Shown: positions 29,338-37,839 of the stretch, piece after piece
Position numbering within the stretch: position 1 is the first letter of the stretch
Layout of the letters: each line of letters begins with the position of its first letter
Notes under the pieces: generated by a model
Database searches by the model: none
What the model saw: the letters and a program-made list of their open reading frames with translations, nothing else
What the model was told of the DNA's origin: nothing
Translations under genes and position numbers: made by a program
NCBI RefSeq assembly: GCF_026343955.1
Contig: NZ_JAPKNI010000004.1
Span: forward strand, 124,001-188,000
DNA from: Kaistia defluvii
GTDB taxonomy: Bacteria > Pseudomonadota > Alphaproteobacteria > Rhizobiales > Kaistiaceae
Length of the DNA stretch: 64,000 nucleotides
Direction of reading: 5' to 3'

Positions 29338-30669
29338 TTATTCTGCGGCGGCGCGACGCGTGCCAAGCACTGCGGCGAATGCAGCCTCCAGCGTGTCGAG
29401 CCCCCGTGAAAACTGGGTGGTGGAGACTGTCAGCGGTGCCAGAACCTTGACGATCTCATCATGGCTGCCCGACGTCTCGATGATCAGGCCATCGGCAAAG
29501 CAGGCCTGACAGATGGCGGCCGCATTGGCGCCGCTTCCCGCATCGATGCCCATCATCATGCCACGGCCCTTGACGGCCAGACCGTGTTCGTCGGCGATGG
29601 CGTCGAGGCGACGGGCGAGATAGCCGGCCTTGTCCGCGACGGCGCCGGAGAAGCGTGAATCGGACCAGAATTTCTCCAGCGCGGCCGTGGCGGTGACGAA
29701 GGCATGATTGTTGCCCCGGAACGTCCCGTTATGCTCGGCCGGCTTCCAGACGTCGTATTCGGGCTTGATCAGCGCCAGCGCCAGCGGCAAGCCCATGCCG
29801 GAGAGCGACTTCGCCATCGTGACGATGTCCGGCTTGATATCCATGCCGTCAAACGAGAAGAAACCGCCGGCCCTGCCGCAACCCGCCTGGATGTCGTCGA
29901 TGATGAAAAGCGCACCCTGGCTGCGCGCGATCGCGGCGATCTTGCGAAGCCATCCCGGAGAAGCGGCGTTCAGACCACCCTCCCCCTGCACCGTCTCCAC
30001 GATGATGGCGGCTGGCGGGTCAATCCCGCCGGAGGGATCCTCGAGCTGACGCTGCAACTGATCGGCCGTATCCACGTCGGGGCCGAAATAGCCATCGAAC
30101 GCGGCGCGGGTCACGCCGGAAAGCGGGGTCGACGCCCCGGCGCGGTGCTTGCCGTTGCCGGTCGCCGCGAGAGCGCCGAGCGTCACACCGTGAAAGCCGT
30201 TCGTGAAGGCGATGACATTGTTGCGACCCGTCACCTTGCGGGCGAGCTTGATCGCCGCCTCGACGGCGTTGGCTCCCGTCGGCCCGGTAAGCTGGACCCG
30301 GTAGTCCATGCCGCGCGGCTTCAGGATGAGGCTTTCGAAGGCCGCGAGGAAATGCGCCTTGGCGTCGGTATACATGTCGAGGCCATGGGCGATGCCGTCC
30401 GACGAGACATACTCGATCAGAGCCGCCTTCAAGTCGGGATCGTTGTGACCGTAATTGAGCGTCGAACAGCCGGCGAGGAAGTCGGTATAGGGCTTGCCGT
30501 CCATGTCGTAGATCGTGGCACCGCGCGCCTTGTCGAACAGCTTTGGAAAGCTGCGGCAATAGGAGCGGATCTGGCTCTCGACACGCTCGAAGGTCTCGAC
30601 AGAGGCAATTGCCTCGGCCGGGATGGTTGCAGTCGTGGCGGCGTTCGGGCTTGAAATGGTCAAGTTCAT
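29338..30669 (-). CDS. ectB: Diaminobutyrate-2-oxoglutarate transaminase
   Basis: This is a PLP-dependent class III aminotransferase (443 aa) that converts aspartate semialdehyde and glutamate to L-2,4-diaminobutyrate, the first committed step. The PLP lysine lies in DIVTMAKSLSGMGLP, the cofactor-binding aspartate in FIIDDIQAGCGRAG, and the nearby glycine-rich TGPTGANAVEAAIKLAR binds the phosphate. ATG 30669 starts MNLTISSPNAATTA; the first ~35 residues are a poorly conserved, Ala/Thr-rich extension. It follows ectA by 52 bases. Confidence 0.96.
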   Translation of the reverse strand: MNLTISSPNAATTATIPAEAIASVETFERVESQIRSYCRSFPKLFDKARGATIYDMDGKPYTDFLAGCSTLNYGHNDPDLKAALIEYVSSDGIAHGLDMYTDAKAHFLAAFESLILKPRGMDYRVQLTGPTGANAVEAAIKLARKVTGRNNVIAFTNGFHGVTLGALAATGNGKHRAGASTPLSGVTRAAFDGYFGPDVDTADQLQRQLEDPSGGIDPPAAIIVETVQGEGGLNAASPGWLRKIAAIARSQGALFIIDDIQAGCGRAGGFFSFDGMDIKPDIVTMAKSLSGMGLPLALALIKPEYDVWKPAEHNGTFRGNNHAFVTATAALEKFWSDSRFSGAVADKAGYLARRLDAIADEHGLAVKGRGMMMGIDAGSGANAAAICQACFADGLIIETSGSHDEIVKVLAPLTVSTTQFSRGLDTLEAAFAAVLGTRRAAAE

Positions 30670-30721
30670 GAAAAGTCGTCTCCCCGTAGCTTGGGTCGGT
30701 CGAGAGGGCGTGGGCACCGGT

Positions 30722-31285
30722 TCAGGCGGCAACCAGTTCCAGCGTGCGATGCCTGTCGAAGGGGCCGATGGTGACGGCCAGTTCGCTGTCATGCTGACCG
30801 CCGAAATGATCGTCCCGCGTAAAGTGCTCCACATGGCTCAGCGGCGCGCCGAGCTTGCGGGCGACGGATCCGAACAGCGCCCAGGAGGCTGCATTGTCAC
30901 GCGTGATGGTGCAGGCGATCTTCCGGATGCGGGCACACTGGGGTCGCGCCAGCACCGCACCAATCAGCTTGCCGCCGAGCCCCTGCCCCCGGCCGGCCTT
31001 GCCGACGCAGACCTGCCAGACGAACAGCGTCTCCGGCGTGTCCGGCGGAATGTAGCCGGACATCCACCCCACGATTTGGCCGTGGTGCTCCGCGATGGCG
31101 CATGTCGCCGCGAAATGGGTGCACTGCAGCAGATTGCAGTAGAGCGAGTTGTCATCAAGCGCGGGCGTAGCGCCGATGAGTGCCGCGATGCCGACACCGT
31201 CTCGGGCGGTCGGCTTGCGAATGGCCGGCGAGGCAAAAGCCGCAGCCCGGCCTGCGACGTAGTGGTCGCGCTTCCAATCAATCAT
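30722..31285 (-). CDS. ectA: L-2,4-diaminobutyrate acetyltransferase
   Basis: This GNAT-fold enzyme (187 aa) acetylates diaminobutyrate for ectoine synthesis. The family pattern IRKPTARDGVGIAALI lies near the start, then LDDNSLYCNLLQCTHF and the acetyl-CoA loop VGKAGRGQGLGGKLIG. It is the first gene of the operon. The ATG at 31285 has no visible ribosome site, and a -35/-10 pair ends only about 8 bases before it, so the mRNA may be leaderless. An operator-like repeat lies in that promoter. Confidence 0.95.
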   Translation of the reverse strand: MIDWKRDHYVAGRAAAFASPAIRKPTARDGVGIAALIGATPALDDNSLYCNLLQCTHFAATCAIAEHHGQIVGWMSGYIPPDTPETLFVWQVCVGKAGRGQGLGGKLIGAVLARPQCARIRKIACTITRDNAASWALFGSVARKLGAPLSHVEHFTRDDHFGGQHDSELAVTIGPFDRHRTLELVAA

Positions 31286-31320
31286 GGCTATATAATTAGA
31301 TTAATGAAACTAAGTGTCAA
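31286..31320 (-). promoter_or_regulatory. Predicted ectA promoter
   Basis: Read leftward, TTGACA (31320-31315) is followed after 16 bases by TAATTA (31298-31293), with TTATAT also possible. Transcription would start at or next to the ectA ATG. The 18-bp operator-like site A fills the spacer between the two boxes. Confidence 0.6.
31296..31313. promoter_or_regulatory. Candidate EctR operator A
   Basis: The sequence TTAGATTAATGAAACTAA has inverted ends TTAG/CTAA spaced by 10 bases. It overlaps the ectA promoter spacer and agrees at 13 of 18 positions with site B. Confidence 0.55.
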
Positions 31321-31457
31321 CCGTCGATTGCGGCCATGGATCACCGATAGAAGCGGGAATTTGCGCTAAAACCATGATTTTTAAGTGCTTTTCGGCAAGA
31401 CAATAATATGATGAAGGCAATAATGTGTTCACTCGCTGTCACGAACCTATCCGATAT

Positions 31458-31475
31458 TTAGATAGAATGAACTAA
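31458..31475. promoter_or_regulatory. Candidate EctR operator B
   Basis: TTAGATAGAATGAACTAA has the same TTAG-N10-CTAA form as site A. It lies 66-83 bases before ectR and includes a -10-like TAGAAT, so EctR could control its own gene. Confidence 0.5.
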
Positions 31476-31540
31476 TTATCACATGCTTCCTTTTTGACGT
31501 TCCGCTTGGGTTTATCGCCAGCCAACGGTAGGATCTGCCG

Positions 31541-32041
31541 ATGATTGACGCGGGTGCGGAATTGGAAGATCGAACCAAGCTTGCCTTGACGGCCATGCGC
31601 AAAATCCTGCGCACCACAGAGCAGAACGGCAAACATGTGATGCGCGAGACGGGCCTGACCCCCTCGCAGCTCATTTTCATGCAGATGCTCGATGACGAGC
31701 GCGAGCAGACGGCCGGCCATATCGCCGCCCGCATGGGAATCACCCAGGCGACCACAACGTCGCTGCTGCAAAAGCTCGAAGGGCTGGGCATGATCCAGCG
31801 CCGCAAGGGCGAAAGCGACCGGCGCCAGGTGTGGCTTTCGCTCACGGACGCCGGACGCAAGGTGCTGGCCATATCCCCCGATGGCGTGCATGCACGCTTT
31901 CACGAGCAGTTCACCGCGCTGGAGGATTGGGAACAGGCCATGTTGATCGCCGCGCTGGAGCGCGTCGCCGCCATGCTCGGAAATCACGATAAGGAAGTCG
32001 CGGCCGTCCTCGATTCAACGGCGGTGCTATCCAGCGACTGA
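31541..32041 (+). CDS. ectR: MarR-family regulator of ectoine synthesis
   Basis: This 166-residue winged-helix regulator is divergent from ectA. The recognition region reads IAARMGITQATTTSLLQKLEGLGMIQRRKGESDRRQVWLSLT, which is typical of MarR proteins (helix-turn-helix plus the DxR wing). EctR proteins next to ect operons in methylotrophs are known repressors; the same role is inferred here. The ribosome site AGGA precedes the ATG. Two similar palindromic sites in the shared promoter region are its likely targets. Confidence 0.88.
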   Translation: MIDAGAELEDRTKLALTAMRKILRTTEQNGKHVMRETGLTPSQLIFMQMLDDEREQTAGHIAARMGITQATTTSLLQKLEGLGMIQRRKGESDRRQVWLSLTDAGRKVLAISPDGVHARFHEQFTALEDWEQAMLIAALERVAAMLGNHDKEVAAVLDSTAVLSSD

Positions 32042-32201
32042 GGCCGCCGCGCCGCCACGAGGATCCGAAGGCGACGGACGATCCGAAGGCGACGCAGGAA
32101 AGAAAAGACAACTCAGAAAAGATAAGCCAGACTCGCGTCGGCGCAGTGGCTGAGAGTTTGCCGTCCGGGCCAGAACTCACTCGGATGCGGAAAGGCTTGC
32201 A

Positions 32202-33497
32202 TTGACCTCACGTTGGCTATGGCTTCTGTCCCAGCTCACGCGCCGCATCTGGGTGCGCGCCACGCTGTTTTCGGTGCTGGCAATCGCGACCGCCTTCCTC
32301 GCGATCATCATATCCCCCTATATCCCGGAGGATCTGCCCGCCAAGATCGGCGCCGACGCGGTGGATCGCATCCTCGGCATCATCGCCTCCAGCATGCTGG
32401 CGGTGACGACATTCTCCCTGAGCACCATGGTTTCCGCCTATTCCGCAGCGACCAGCAACGTGACGCCTCGGGCAACGCGGCTGGTGATGGAGGACACGAC
32501 CACCCACAACGTCCTGTCCACGTTCGTCGGCTCGTTTCTGTTCAGCCTGGTCGGTATCATCGTTCTGTCGACCGGCGCCTATGGCGACCGGGGACGCGTG
32601 GTCCTGTTCATCGTTACAATCGCGGTGATCATCCTGATCGTCGGCACCCTGTTGCGCTGGATCGATCACCTGTCGCGCCTTGGCAGGGTTACCGAGACCA
32701 CGGAACGCGTCGAGGATGTCACGGCACAAGCCATGCGCGCCCGCCGCAAGAATCCCTATCTCGGCGGCCAGCCCATGCCGGATCCGGAGACGACGATTCC
32801 CAGCACGGCGCACCCGATCTATTCACCGCGCATCGGCTATGTGCAGCATATCGATACGGGAGAACTCTCCGAAATCGCGGAACAGGGGAAGGGGCGCGTT
32901 TTCGTCGCCTCGCTGCCGGGACAATTCTCGGTACCCACCGCTCCGATTGCATGGGCAGAGGCGATCGAAAGCGAAGATCAGCGGGCAGCCATCTGCAATT
33001 GCTTCTCGATCGGCGACACGCGCTCGTTTGACCAGGATCCGCGCTTCGGCGCCTGCGTCCTGAGCGAGATCGCCTCGCGCGCGCTGTCGCCGGCGATCAA
33101 CGATCCCGGCACCGCCATCGATGTCATCGGCCGCGCGATCCGCGTGCTTGCGATCTGGAACGAGCCGGTGGATCCGGCGACGAAAGACGGCGTCCGCTAT
33201 CCGAGGGTCTTTGTACCGGGCGTCAAGCTGGAAGATCTGTTCGACGATCTGTTCACGCCGATCGCCCGCGACAGCGCGTCGATCATCGAGGTGGCGATCC
33301 GGCTGCAGAAAGCGCTGCGGGCTCTGGCCAGCCTGGATCCCGAAGGGCGATACGCCGAGAATGCCCGAAAGCACTCCCGCCTGGCCTTGCAGCGGGCCGA
33401 ACAAGGGCTGAGCCTCGACCATGACAAGCAGAGAGTGCGCGAGATCGCCTCGACGATCGGTGCAAAGGTAGCATCCCGTTACGGAAGCAGCCCCTGA
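32202..33497 (+). CDS. DUF2254 integral membrane protein
   Basis: This 431-residue protein has about four N-terminal membrane helices (to about residue 150), then a large cytoplasmic domain. The segment STMVSAYSAATSNVTPRATRLVMED is the DUF2254 hallmark, and ALSPAINDPGTAIDVI is typical of the C-terminal domain. The function is unknown. The start is a TTG at 32202 giving MTSRWLWLLSQL; only a weak GAAAGG precedes it, but no in-frame ATG lies nearby. It follows ectR by 160 bases and probably has its own promoter. Confidence 0.88.
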   Translation: MTSRWLWLLSQLTRRIWVRATLFSVLAIATAFLAIIISPYIPEDLPAKIGADAVDRILGIIASSMLAVTTFSLSTMVSAYSAATSNVTPRATRLVMEDTTTHNVLSTFVGSFLFSLVGIIVLSTGAYGDRGRVVLFIVTIAVIILIVGTLLRWIDHLSRLGRVTETTERVEDVTAQAMRARRKNPYLGGQPMPDPETTIPSTAHPIYSPRIGYVQHIDTGELSEIAEQGKGRVFVASLPGQFSVPTAPIAWAEAIESEDQRAAICNCFSIGDTRSFDQDPRFGACVLSEIASRALSPAINDPGTAIDVIGRAIRVLAIWNEPVDPATKDGVRYPRVFVPGVKLEDLFDDLFTPIARDSASIIEVAIRLQKALRALASLDPEGRYAENARKHSRLALQRAEQGLSLDHDKQRVREIASTIGAKVASRYGSSP

Positions 33498-33635
33498 GCC
33501 ACCTGGCTGCGCCGATCCCAGCCGTCACTCGATCGGCATTCACATACCCTCCGCCTATCGATGCCAGACAAGCCCGCGAAGAGACGTCCGCGCCGCTCAA
33601 AAGCGCCTCGCTCAGGCGCATTCCCCGGCGCAAAA

Positions 33636-33666
33636 TACAAAAAAGGCGCCCCGAGGACGCCTCTTT
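33636..33666 (-). terminator. Rho-independent terminator after the HdeA-like gene
   Basis: Read leftward, AGGCGTCC pairs with GGGCGCCT around a TCG loop and is followed by TTTTTT. It lies about 80 bases past the stop of the leftward gene. Confidence 0.8.
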
Positions 33667-33744
33667 CGTACCGAGATCGGCGCTCGGTGCGCCCGACCGC
33701 CACGCGCTTGGAGACGCGCACCGCCTGGCATCTCGTCTCTGGCG

Positions 33745-34035
33745 TTACTTGGAAACCGCCTCTACGGCGCTTGCCAGCGTGGCACTCGCATTGCTCTTGC
33801 AGTAGCTGACGATTTTCTCCGCATTGGCATGAGCCATCTCGCCATCCACCATCGTGTTACCGGCCTTGCCATGCATATAGCCGCTCATCCACATGGCGAC
33901 GCCAATAATCCTGGCAGGCGGCATGGACCCGACTTCCTTGCAGGTTAGCTTTGCCATATCCATTTCTTTAGCCATAGCCTGGCCAGCCAACCCGATAGTC
34001 AAGGATGTAATTGCAATCAGGAAATAGCGTTTCAT
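33745..34035 (-). CDS. HdeA/HdeB-like periplasmic protein
   Basis: This 96-residue protein has a signal peptide of about 22 residues (MKRYFLIAITSLTIG then AGQAMA). The mature part holds just two cysteines, in LTCKEVG and VSYCKSN, spaced as in the single-disulfide HdeA/HdeB acid chaperones, along with the pattern PARIIGVAMWMSGYMHGK. HdeA proteins prevent aggregation of periplasmic proteins at low pH; that role is inferred. It is monocistronic with its own terminator and convergent to the DUF2254 gene. Confidence 0.78.
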   Translation of the reverse strand: MKRYFLIAITSLTIGLAGQAMAKEMDMAKLTCKEVGSMPPARIIGVAMWMSGYMHGKAGNTMVDGEMAHANAEKIVSYCKSNASATLASAVEAVSK

Positions 34036-34357
34036 GGTCAGGGCATCCCTTTGAAATCCCCGTCCGGCGAAACAATAGTGCGGAACGAACTGGCGTTCAT
34101 TCCATAAGTATGAAACTCACGCCAATTTTACCTGCGGACGGTAATATATCAAATATTCTCATGATATTATTACCCACCCAACATCAGGATAATACCGGCC
34201 GATCACCACGGCTTCGATCAGGCATATGCCACACCGCAGATGCGAGGCGCCATCCGATCCGATCTAACCGATCCGCCTGAAACCAGCCGGATCGACGAAG
34301 CCCGGATCGAAGGTCGACTTGTCCGCATTCATCCCTGCCACGCGAAACGCGTGGACT
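34036..34357. other. Gene-free region with AT-rich core
   Basis: About 320 bases upstream of the HdeA-like gene. The middle (about 34120-34180) is AT-rich against a GC-rich genome, as expected for a promoter of the HdeA-like gene. No coding sequence is supported. Confidence 0.5.
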
Positions 34358-34555
34358 TCAGAGTTCCGAGGCGATCTTTTCCGGGGACATGCTTTCGCCG
34401 GCGATTTCACTTTGGCTCTTGGGAGCCTGCGACGCGGCCTTGAGATTCTCGATCGCCTGCTGCCAGTGACTGGCCGCCCGCCCCTCGGGGCTTCCCTCCG
34501 CGAGCCACAATCTGTGGGCTTCGTCCGCAATCTGCTGCTCTGTAAACTGGGTCAT
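34358..34555 (-). CDS. DUF2934 small protein
   Basis: This is a 65-residue protein of unknown function. The DUF2934 pattern is clear: QQIADEAHRLWLAEGSPEGR followed by a HW-Q-A motif (SHWQQAIENLK). The start ATG 34555 is supported by AGGAG some 7 bases upstream; the frame beyond it is not. Such proteins are common in Rhizobiales, often near stress genes; a role in stress is only a guess. It is probably monocistronic. Confidence 0.82.
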   Translation of the reverse strand: MTQFTEQQIADEAHRLWLAEGSPEGRAASHWQQAIENLKAASQAPKSQSEIAGESMSPEKIASEL

Positions 34556-34931
34556 TCCTGTTCTCCTCTTTGACGGCTGGATCGCTTCAGCATTCAACAC
34601 GACCCACGATACAGGGTTCCGCCCCGCTCAGAATGACCGGCGAGGCCGCCGGTTGCCGCAAGACCGTCGCGCTCCGTTCAAATCACCAGCTTAGTCTAGC
34701 ACCGGCGCTTTTGGCCTGCATGGAAAGGGACGCGCGGCCTAATCTCGCAAACAAAGAATGCTGCGACGATGAGCCATTCCACAACCGCTGCGGAAAGCTC
34801 TAAAAATGCGTGGCGGTGTGCGTTGGCATGGGCAGCCGCATCCGCCACACTGACGCAGGTTTCCGCATTCGGCAGGATCAAGCCCCTCCGGCATTCTGTG
34901 TCATCTGTGCTAACCCATTGGAGAACATGAC
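34556..34931. other. Gene-free divergent region
   Basis: About 375 bases lie between the DUF2934 gene and the AI-2E family gene. I see open frames on both strands but none with family features. The promoters of both genes should be here. Confidence 0.45.
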
Positions 34932-36140
34932 TTGCCAGACGTGCGAATCCCTGCGGAAGCACCCTTGCCGACGCGCGAACCGCGCCTACTCGGCGCTGCA
35001 GGATCCTCCCGATCCGGCTTGATTGCCCCGCTTTCGGCGGCACGCTGGCTGCTGATCCTCATCGGCATCGCCGGAATCTATTTCTTTCACAGCTTTGTCG
35101 TTCCCGTTCTGGCCGCTCTGGTCATCGCCTTTGCCGGCTGGCCGATCTATCGACGCATCGTCGGTTTTACGGGCGGCAACCGGACGGTAGCCGCCACGGT
35201 TGCGCTGGCGCTTTTCACGCTGTTCCTGATCGTGCCGATCGCCATCGCGGCCTGGTATGCCATTGACGAGGTTCGCGGACTTTCGGCCTGGGCCATCCAG
35301 ACCAATCGTTTCGGCGCCGACGTTCCGGCCTGGATGGCCAACATCCCCGGCATCGGCGACTGGCTCTCCCTCCGCTGGGCCGAATATGTCGGCCGTCCAG
35401 GCGCCATCGGCGAGATGATCTATGCGATCAGCGGCGCCAATATCGGCAACATCTACCGCGCGGTGCTCGCCGCGGGAGGCGGCCTGTTCGGTTTGCTGCT
35501 CACGCTTATCTTCATGCTGATCACGCTGTTCTTCGTCTTCCGCGACGGCGAGTTGTTCGTCGCCAAGGTCGACCTGATCGGCGAGCGCATCATTCCAATG
35601 CGCTGGGAGCGGATCTCCCGCGTCGTTCCCGCCACCATCAGCGCCACCGTGACCGGCATGACACTGATCGCGATCGGCGAAGGCATCGTGCTTGGCTTCG
35701 CTTACTGGATCGCCGGGGCGCCCTCGCCGATCACGCTTGGCGTCATCACCGGCATGATGGCGCTGATCCCCGGCGGCGCGCCGCTGGCGATGACGCTGGT
35801 CTCGATCTATCTGGCGGCCAGCGGATCGATCGTCGCCGGCATCAGCCTGTTCATCTGGGGAACGGTGGAACTGTTCATCGTCGACAAGACGCTGCGTCCC
35901 AAGCTGGTTGGCGGCCCGATCAAGCTTCCGTTCCTGCCCACGATTTTCGGCCTGGTCGGCGGCGTCAAGACGCTGGGCTTTCTCGGCCTTTTCATCGGCC
36001 CGGTACTGATGGCGCTGCTGGTGGCCATCTGGCGCGAATGGGTGCGGGACATCGAGGCGATCGATGCGCCGTCCGCGGCGGTGACGCTTGCGCAGGTCGA
36101 ACAGCCACCGGAAATCCCCGCGCCGGCCGAGCCGCTTTAG
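34932..36140 (+). CDS. AI-2E family (PerM-like) transporter
   Basis: This 402-residue membrane protein has about eight helices, with the family segments RIVGFTGGNRTVAATVALAL, FFVFRDGELFVAKV and GVITGMMALIPGGAPLAMTL. Proteins of this family include a proposed exporter of autoinducer-2 and Na+/H+ antiporters, so the substrate is open. The start is most likely TTG 34932, with GGAG 8 bases upstream; an ATG nearby is out of frame. The C-terminal tail is proline-rich. Confidence 0.88.
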   Translation: MPDVRIPAEAPLPTREPRLLGAAGSSRSGLIAPLSAARWLLILIGIAGIYFFHSFVVPVLAALVIAFAGWPIYRRIVGFTGGNRTVAATVALALFTLFLIVPIAIAAWYAIDEVRGLSAWAIQTNRFGADVPAWMANIPGIGDWLSLRWAEYVGRPGAIGEMIYAISGANIGNIYRAVLAAGGGLFGLLLTLIFMLITLFFVFRDGELFVAKVDLIGERIIPMRWERISRVVPATISATVTGMTLIAIGEGIVLGFAYWIAGAPSPITLGVITGMMALIPGGAPLAMTLVSIYLAASGSIVAGISLFIWGTVELFIVDKTLRPKLVGGPIKLPFLPTIFGLVGGVKTLGFLGLFIGPVLMALLVAIWREWVRDIEAIDAPSAAVTLAQVEQPPEIPAPAEPL

Positions 36141-36244
36141 CCACTCGGGAAGGGCGGAAGATAGGCTTGTAAGCCAACTTCCAAAATTGACATCAACCTG
36201 AAACTTTGTAAGAGATTTATCAATCGTCAAGCAGAGGTGGAAGG

Positions 36245-37195
36245 ATGTCGATCCGCGAAGATCTCGCCAATACGAGCTTGGTCCTCACCTCGGCGGAATC
36301 GAAGATCGTCCAGGCACTTCTGGACGATTATCCGATGTTGGGATTGGGCACGGCGACACGCCTGGCCAGCCGCGCCGGCGTCAGCGATCCGACCGTCACC
36401 CGCCTGATGATCAAGCTCGGCTACAGCGGTTTCGCCGAGTTCCAGTCGAAGCTTCTCGCCGAAGTCGAAGCGCGGCTCCTGTCGCCGCTGCTGATGCTGG
36501 AAGTGAAGCGGCCACCGCCTGCCGGCGAAGTCGCTCCCGCCCTCGCCTATTTCCATTCGATCGCCGAGAGCCTCGACCGAACCAAGACGGCGGTGCCGTC
36601 GCAATTCTATGTACGCGCCGTCGAGATGCTGCTGGAGTGCAAGGGCCAGGTCTATCTGCTGGGCGGCCGCTTCAGCCGCCACGTCGCCTCGATGCTGGCC
36701 GCCCACCTGATCCAGCTCAGGCCCGGGATTCGCGACATCGGCGCGCTGACCCCGGCGGATTTCGACCTGCTGATCGACATGGGCAAGCGCGACCTGCTGG
36801 TGGTGTTCGACTACCGACGCTATCAGTCCGACGTCGTCGATTTCGCCCAGCAGGCGCATCGCCACGGCGTCGAGATCCTGCTCTTCACAGACCCGTCTCA
36901 TTCGCCGATCGCCGACGTGGCTACCCTCACCATGGTCGCGACCACGGACGCGCTTTCCCCCTTCGACACGCTGACGACGGCCGTCGCCCAGGTCGAGGCG
37001 GTGTGCGCCCATGCGCTCGACAGCCGCGGCCAGCCCGCCCGCCGACGCATCGAGGAAATCGAAGCGATCCGCCGGGCCAACGCCGTCACACTCGATATTC
37101 CCGGGACGCCGAACCCAGCCGGCGCCGGCGACAAGCCCGTCCCCGCCTCGGCCAAACCCAGATCCGCCAAAGCCAGAAAGATACCCACGCCATGA
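36245..37195 (+). CDS. MurR/RpiR family transcriptional regulator
   Basis: This 316-residue protein has an N-terminal helix-turn-helix (LGTATRLASRAGVSDPTVTRLMIKLGY at about 33-60) and a C-terminal SIS sugar-isomerase-like domain containing VYLLGGRFSRHVASMLA. The far C-terminus is a Pro/Ala/Lys-rich tail of about 25 residues, unusual for the family. The start has GAGGTGGAAGG upstream. Its stop overlaps the ATG of the isochorismatase gene (ATGA), so it heads a translationally coupled set of enzymes it probably controls. Confidence 0.9.
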   Translation: MSIREDLANTSLVLTSAESKIVQALLDDYPMLGLGTATRLASRAGVSDPTVTRLMIKLGYSGFAEFQSKLLAEVEARLLSPLLMLEVKRPPPAGEVAPALAYFHSIAESLDRTKTAVPSQFYVRAVEMLLECKGQVYLLGGRFSRHVASMLAAHLIQLRPGIRDIGALTPADFDLLIDMGKRDLLVVFDYRRYQSDVVDFAQQAHRHGVEILLFTDPSHSPIADVATLTMVATTDALSPFDTLTTAVAQVEAVCAHALDSRGQPARRRIEEIEAIRRANAVTLDIPGTPNPAGAGDKPVPASAKPRSAKARKIPTP

Positions 37196-37839
37196 CTTCG
37201 CCCCTGCCGCGCCGCGACGAGCCCTTCCGGCCCAATGAGACCGCGCTTCTCCTGGTCGACATGCAGCGCATCTGGCTGGAGCCTGGCCTGGATCCCGACC
37301 ACGCGGATTGGGGGGCGGACCATTATTTCTATCGCCAGACGCGCGAGACAGTGATCCCGAACCAGCAGCGCCTGCTGGCGACGGCGCGGGCTGCGGGAGT
37401 CGAGGTGCTGCACACCATCATCCAGAGCCTCACCGAGGATGGCCGCGACCGCTCGCTCGACCACAAGCTGACGCCGATTCACATACCGCCGAGTTCTCCC
37501 GCCGGCCTGCCCGTCTCCGAGGTCGCCCCGATCGGCGACGAGATTCTCATCCCGAAGACCTCGTCGGGCATCTTCAACTCGACCAACATCGACTACCTGC
37601 TGCGCAATCTCGGCATCCGCCATCTGGTCGTCGCCGGCATTCTCACCGACCAGTGCGTCGACATGACCGTTCGCGACGGTGCCGATCGCGGCTTCCTCGT
37701 CACCTGCGTCGCCGATGCCTGCGCGGCGCCGACGCCGGAACGCCATGCCAATGCGCTGAAGGCTTTCGGCGGCTATTGCTGGGTTTCCGACACGGCGACA
37801 GTCGCGGCTCGCTTCGAAGAACTGGGCGGCGCCAAGTGA
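37192..37839 (+). CDS. Isochorismatase-family cysteine hydrolase
   Basis: This 215-residue enzyme belongs to the group of amidases that includes nicotinamidase, N-carbamoylsarcosine amidase and RutB-type ureidoacrylate hydrolases. The catalytic triad is seen as D in ALLLVDMQRIW, K in ILIPKTSSGIFNST and C in GILTDQCVDMTVRDG. The likely job is hydrolysis of an amide or carbamoyl group. It overlaps both its neighbours by 4 bases (ATGA, GTGA), so it forms one coupled unit with the regulator and ligase. The substrate is unknown. Confidence 0.9.
   Translation: MTSPLPRRDEPFRPNETALLLVDMQRIWLEPGLDPDHADWGADHYFYRQTRETVIPNQQRLLATARAAGVEVLHTIIQSLTEDGRDRSLDHKLTPIHIPPSSPAGLPVSEVAPIGDEILIPKTSSGIFNSTNIDYLLRNLGIRHLVVAGILTDQCVDMTVRDGADRGFLVTCVADACAAPTPERHANALKAFGGYCWVSDTATVAARFEELGGAK

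Noticed and set aside
34696-35043. 115-codon leftward frame before the AI-2E family gene
   Set aside because: It overlaps the start of the convincing permease gene and shows no family features.
36187-36196. TTGA-CA-TCAA palindrome before the rpiR gene
   Set aside because: It is too short to stand out from chance and is not repeated at the livK promoter.
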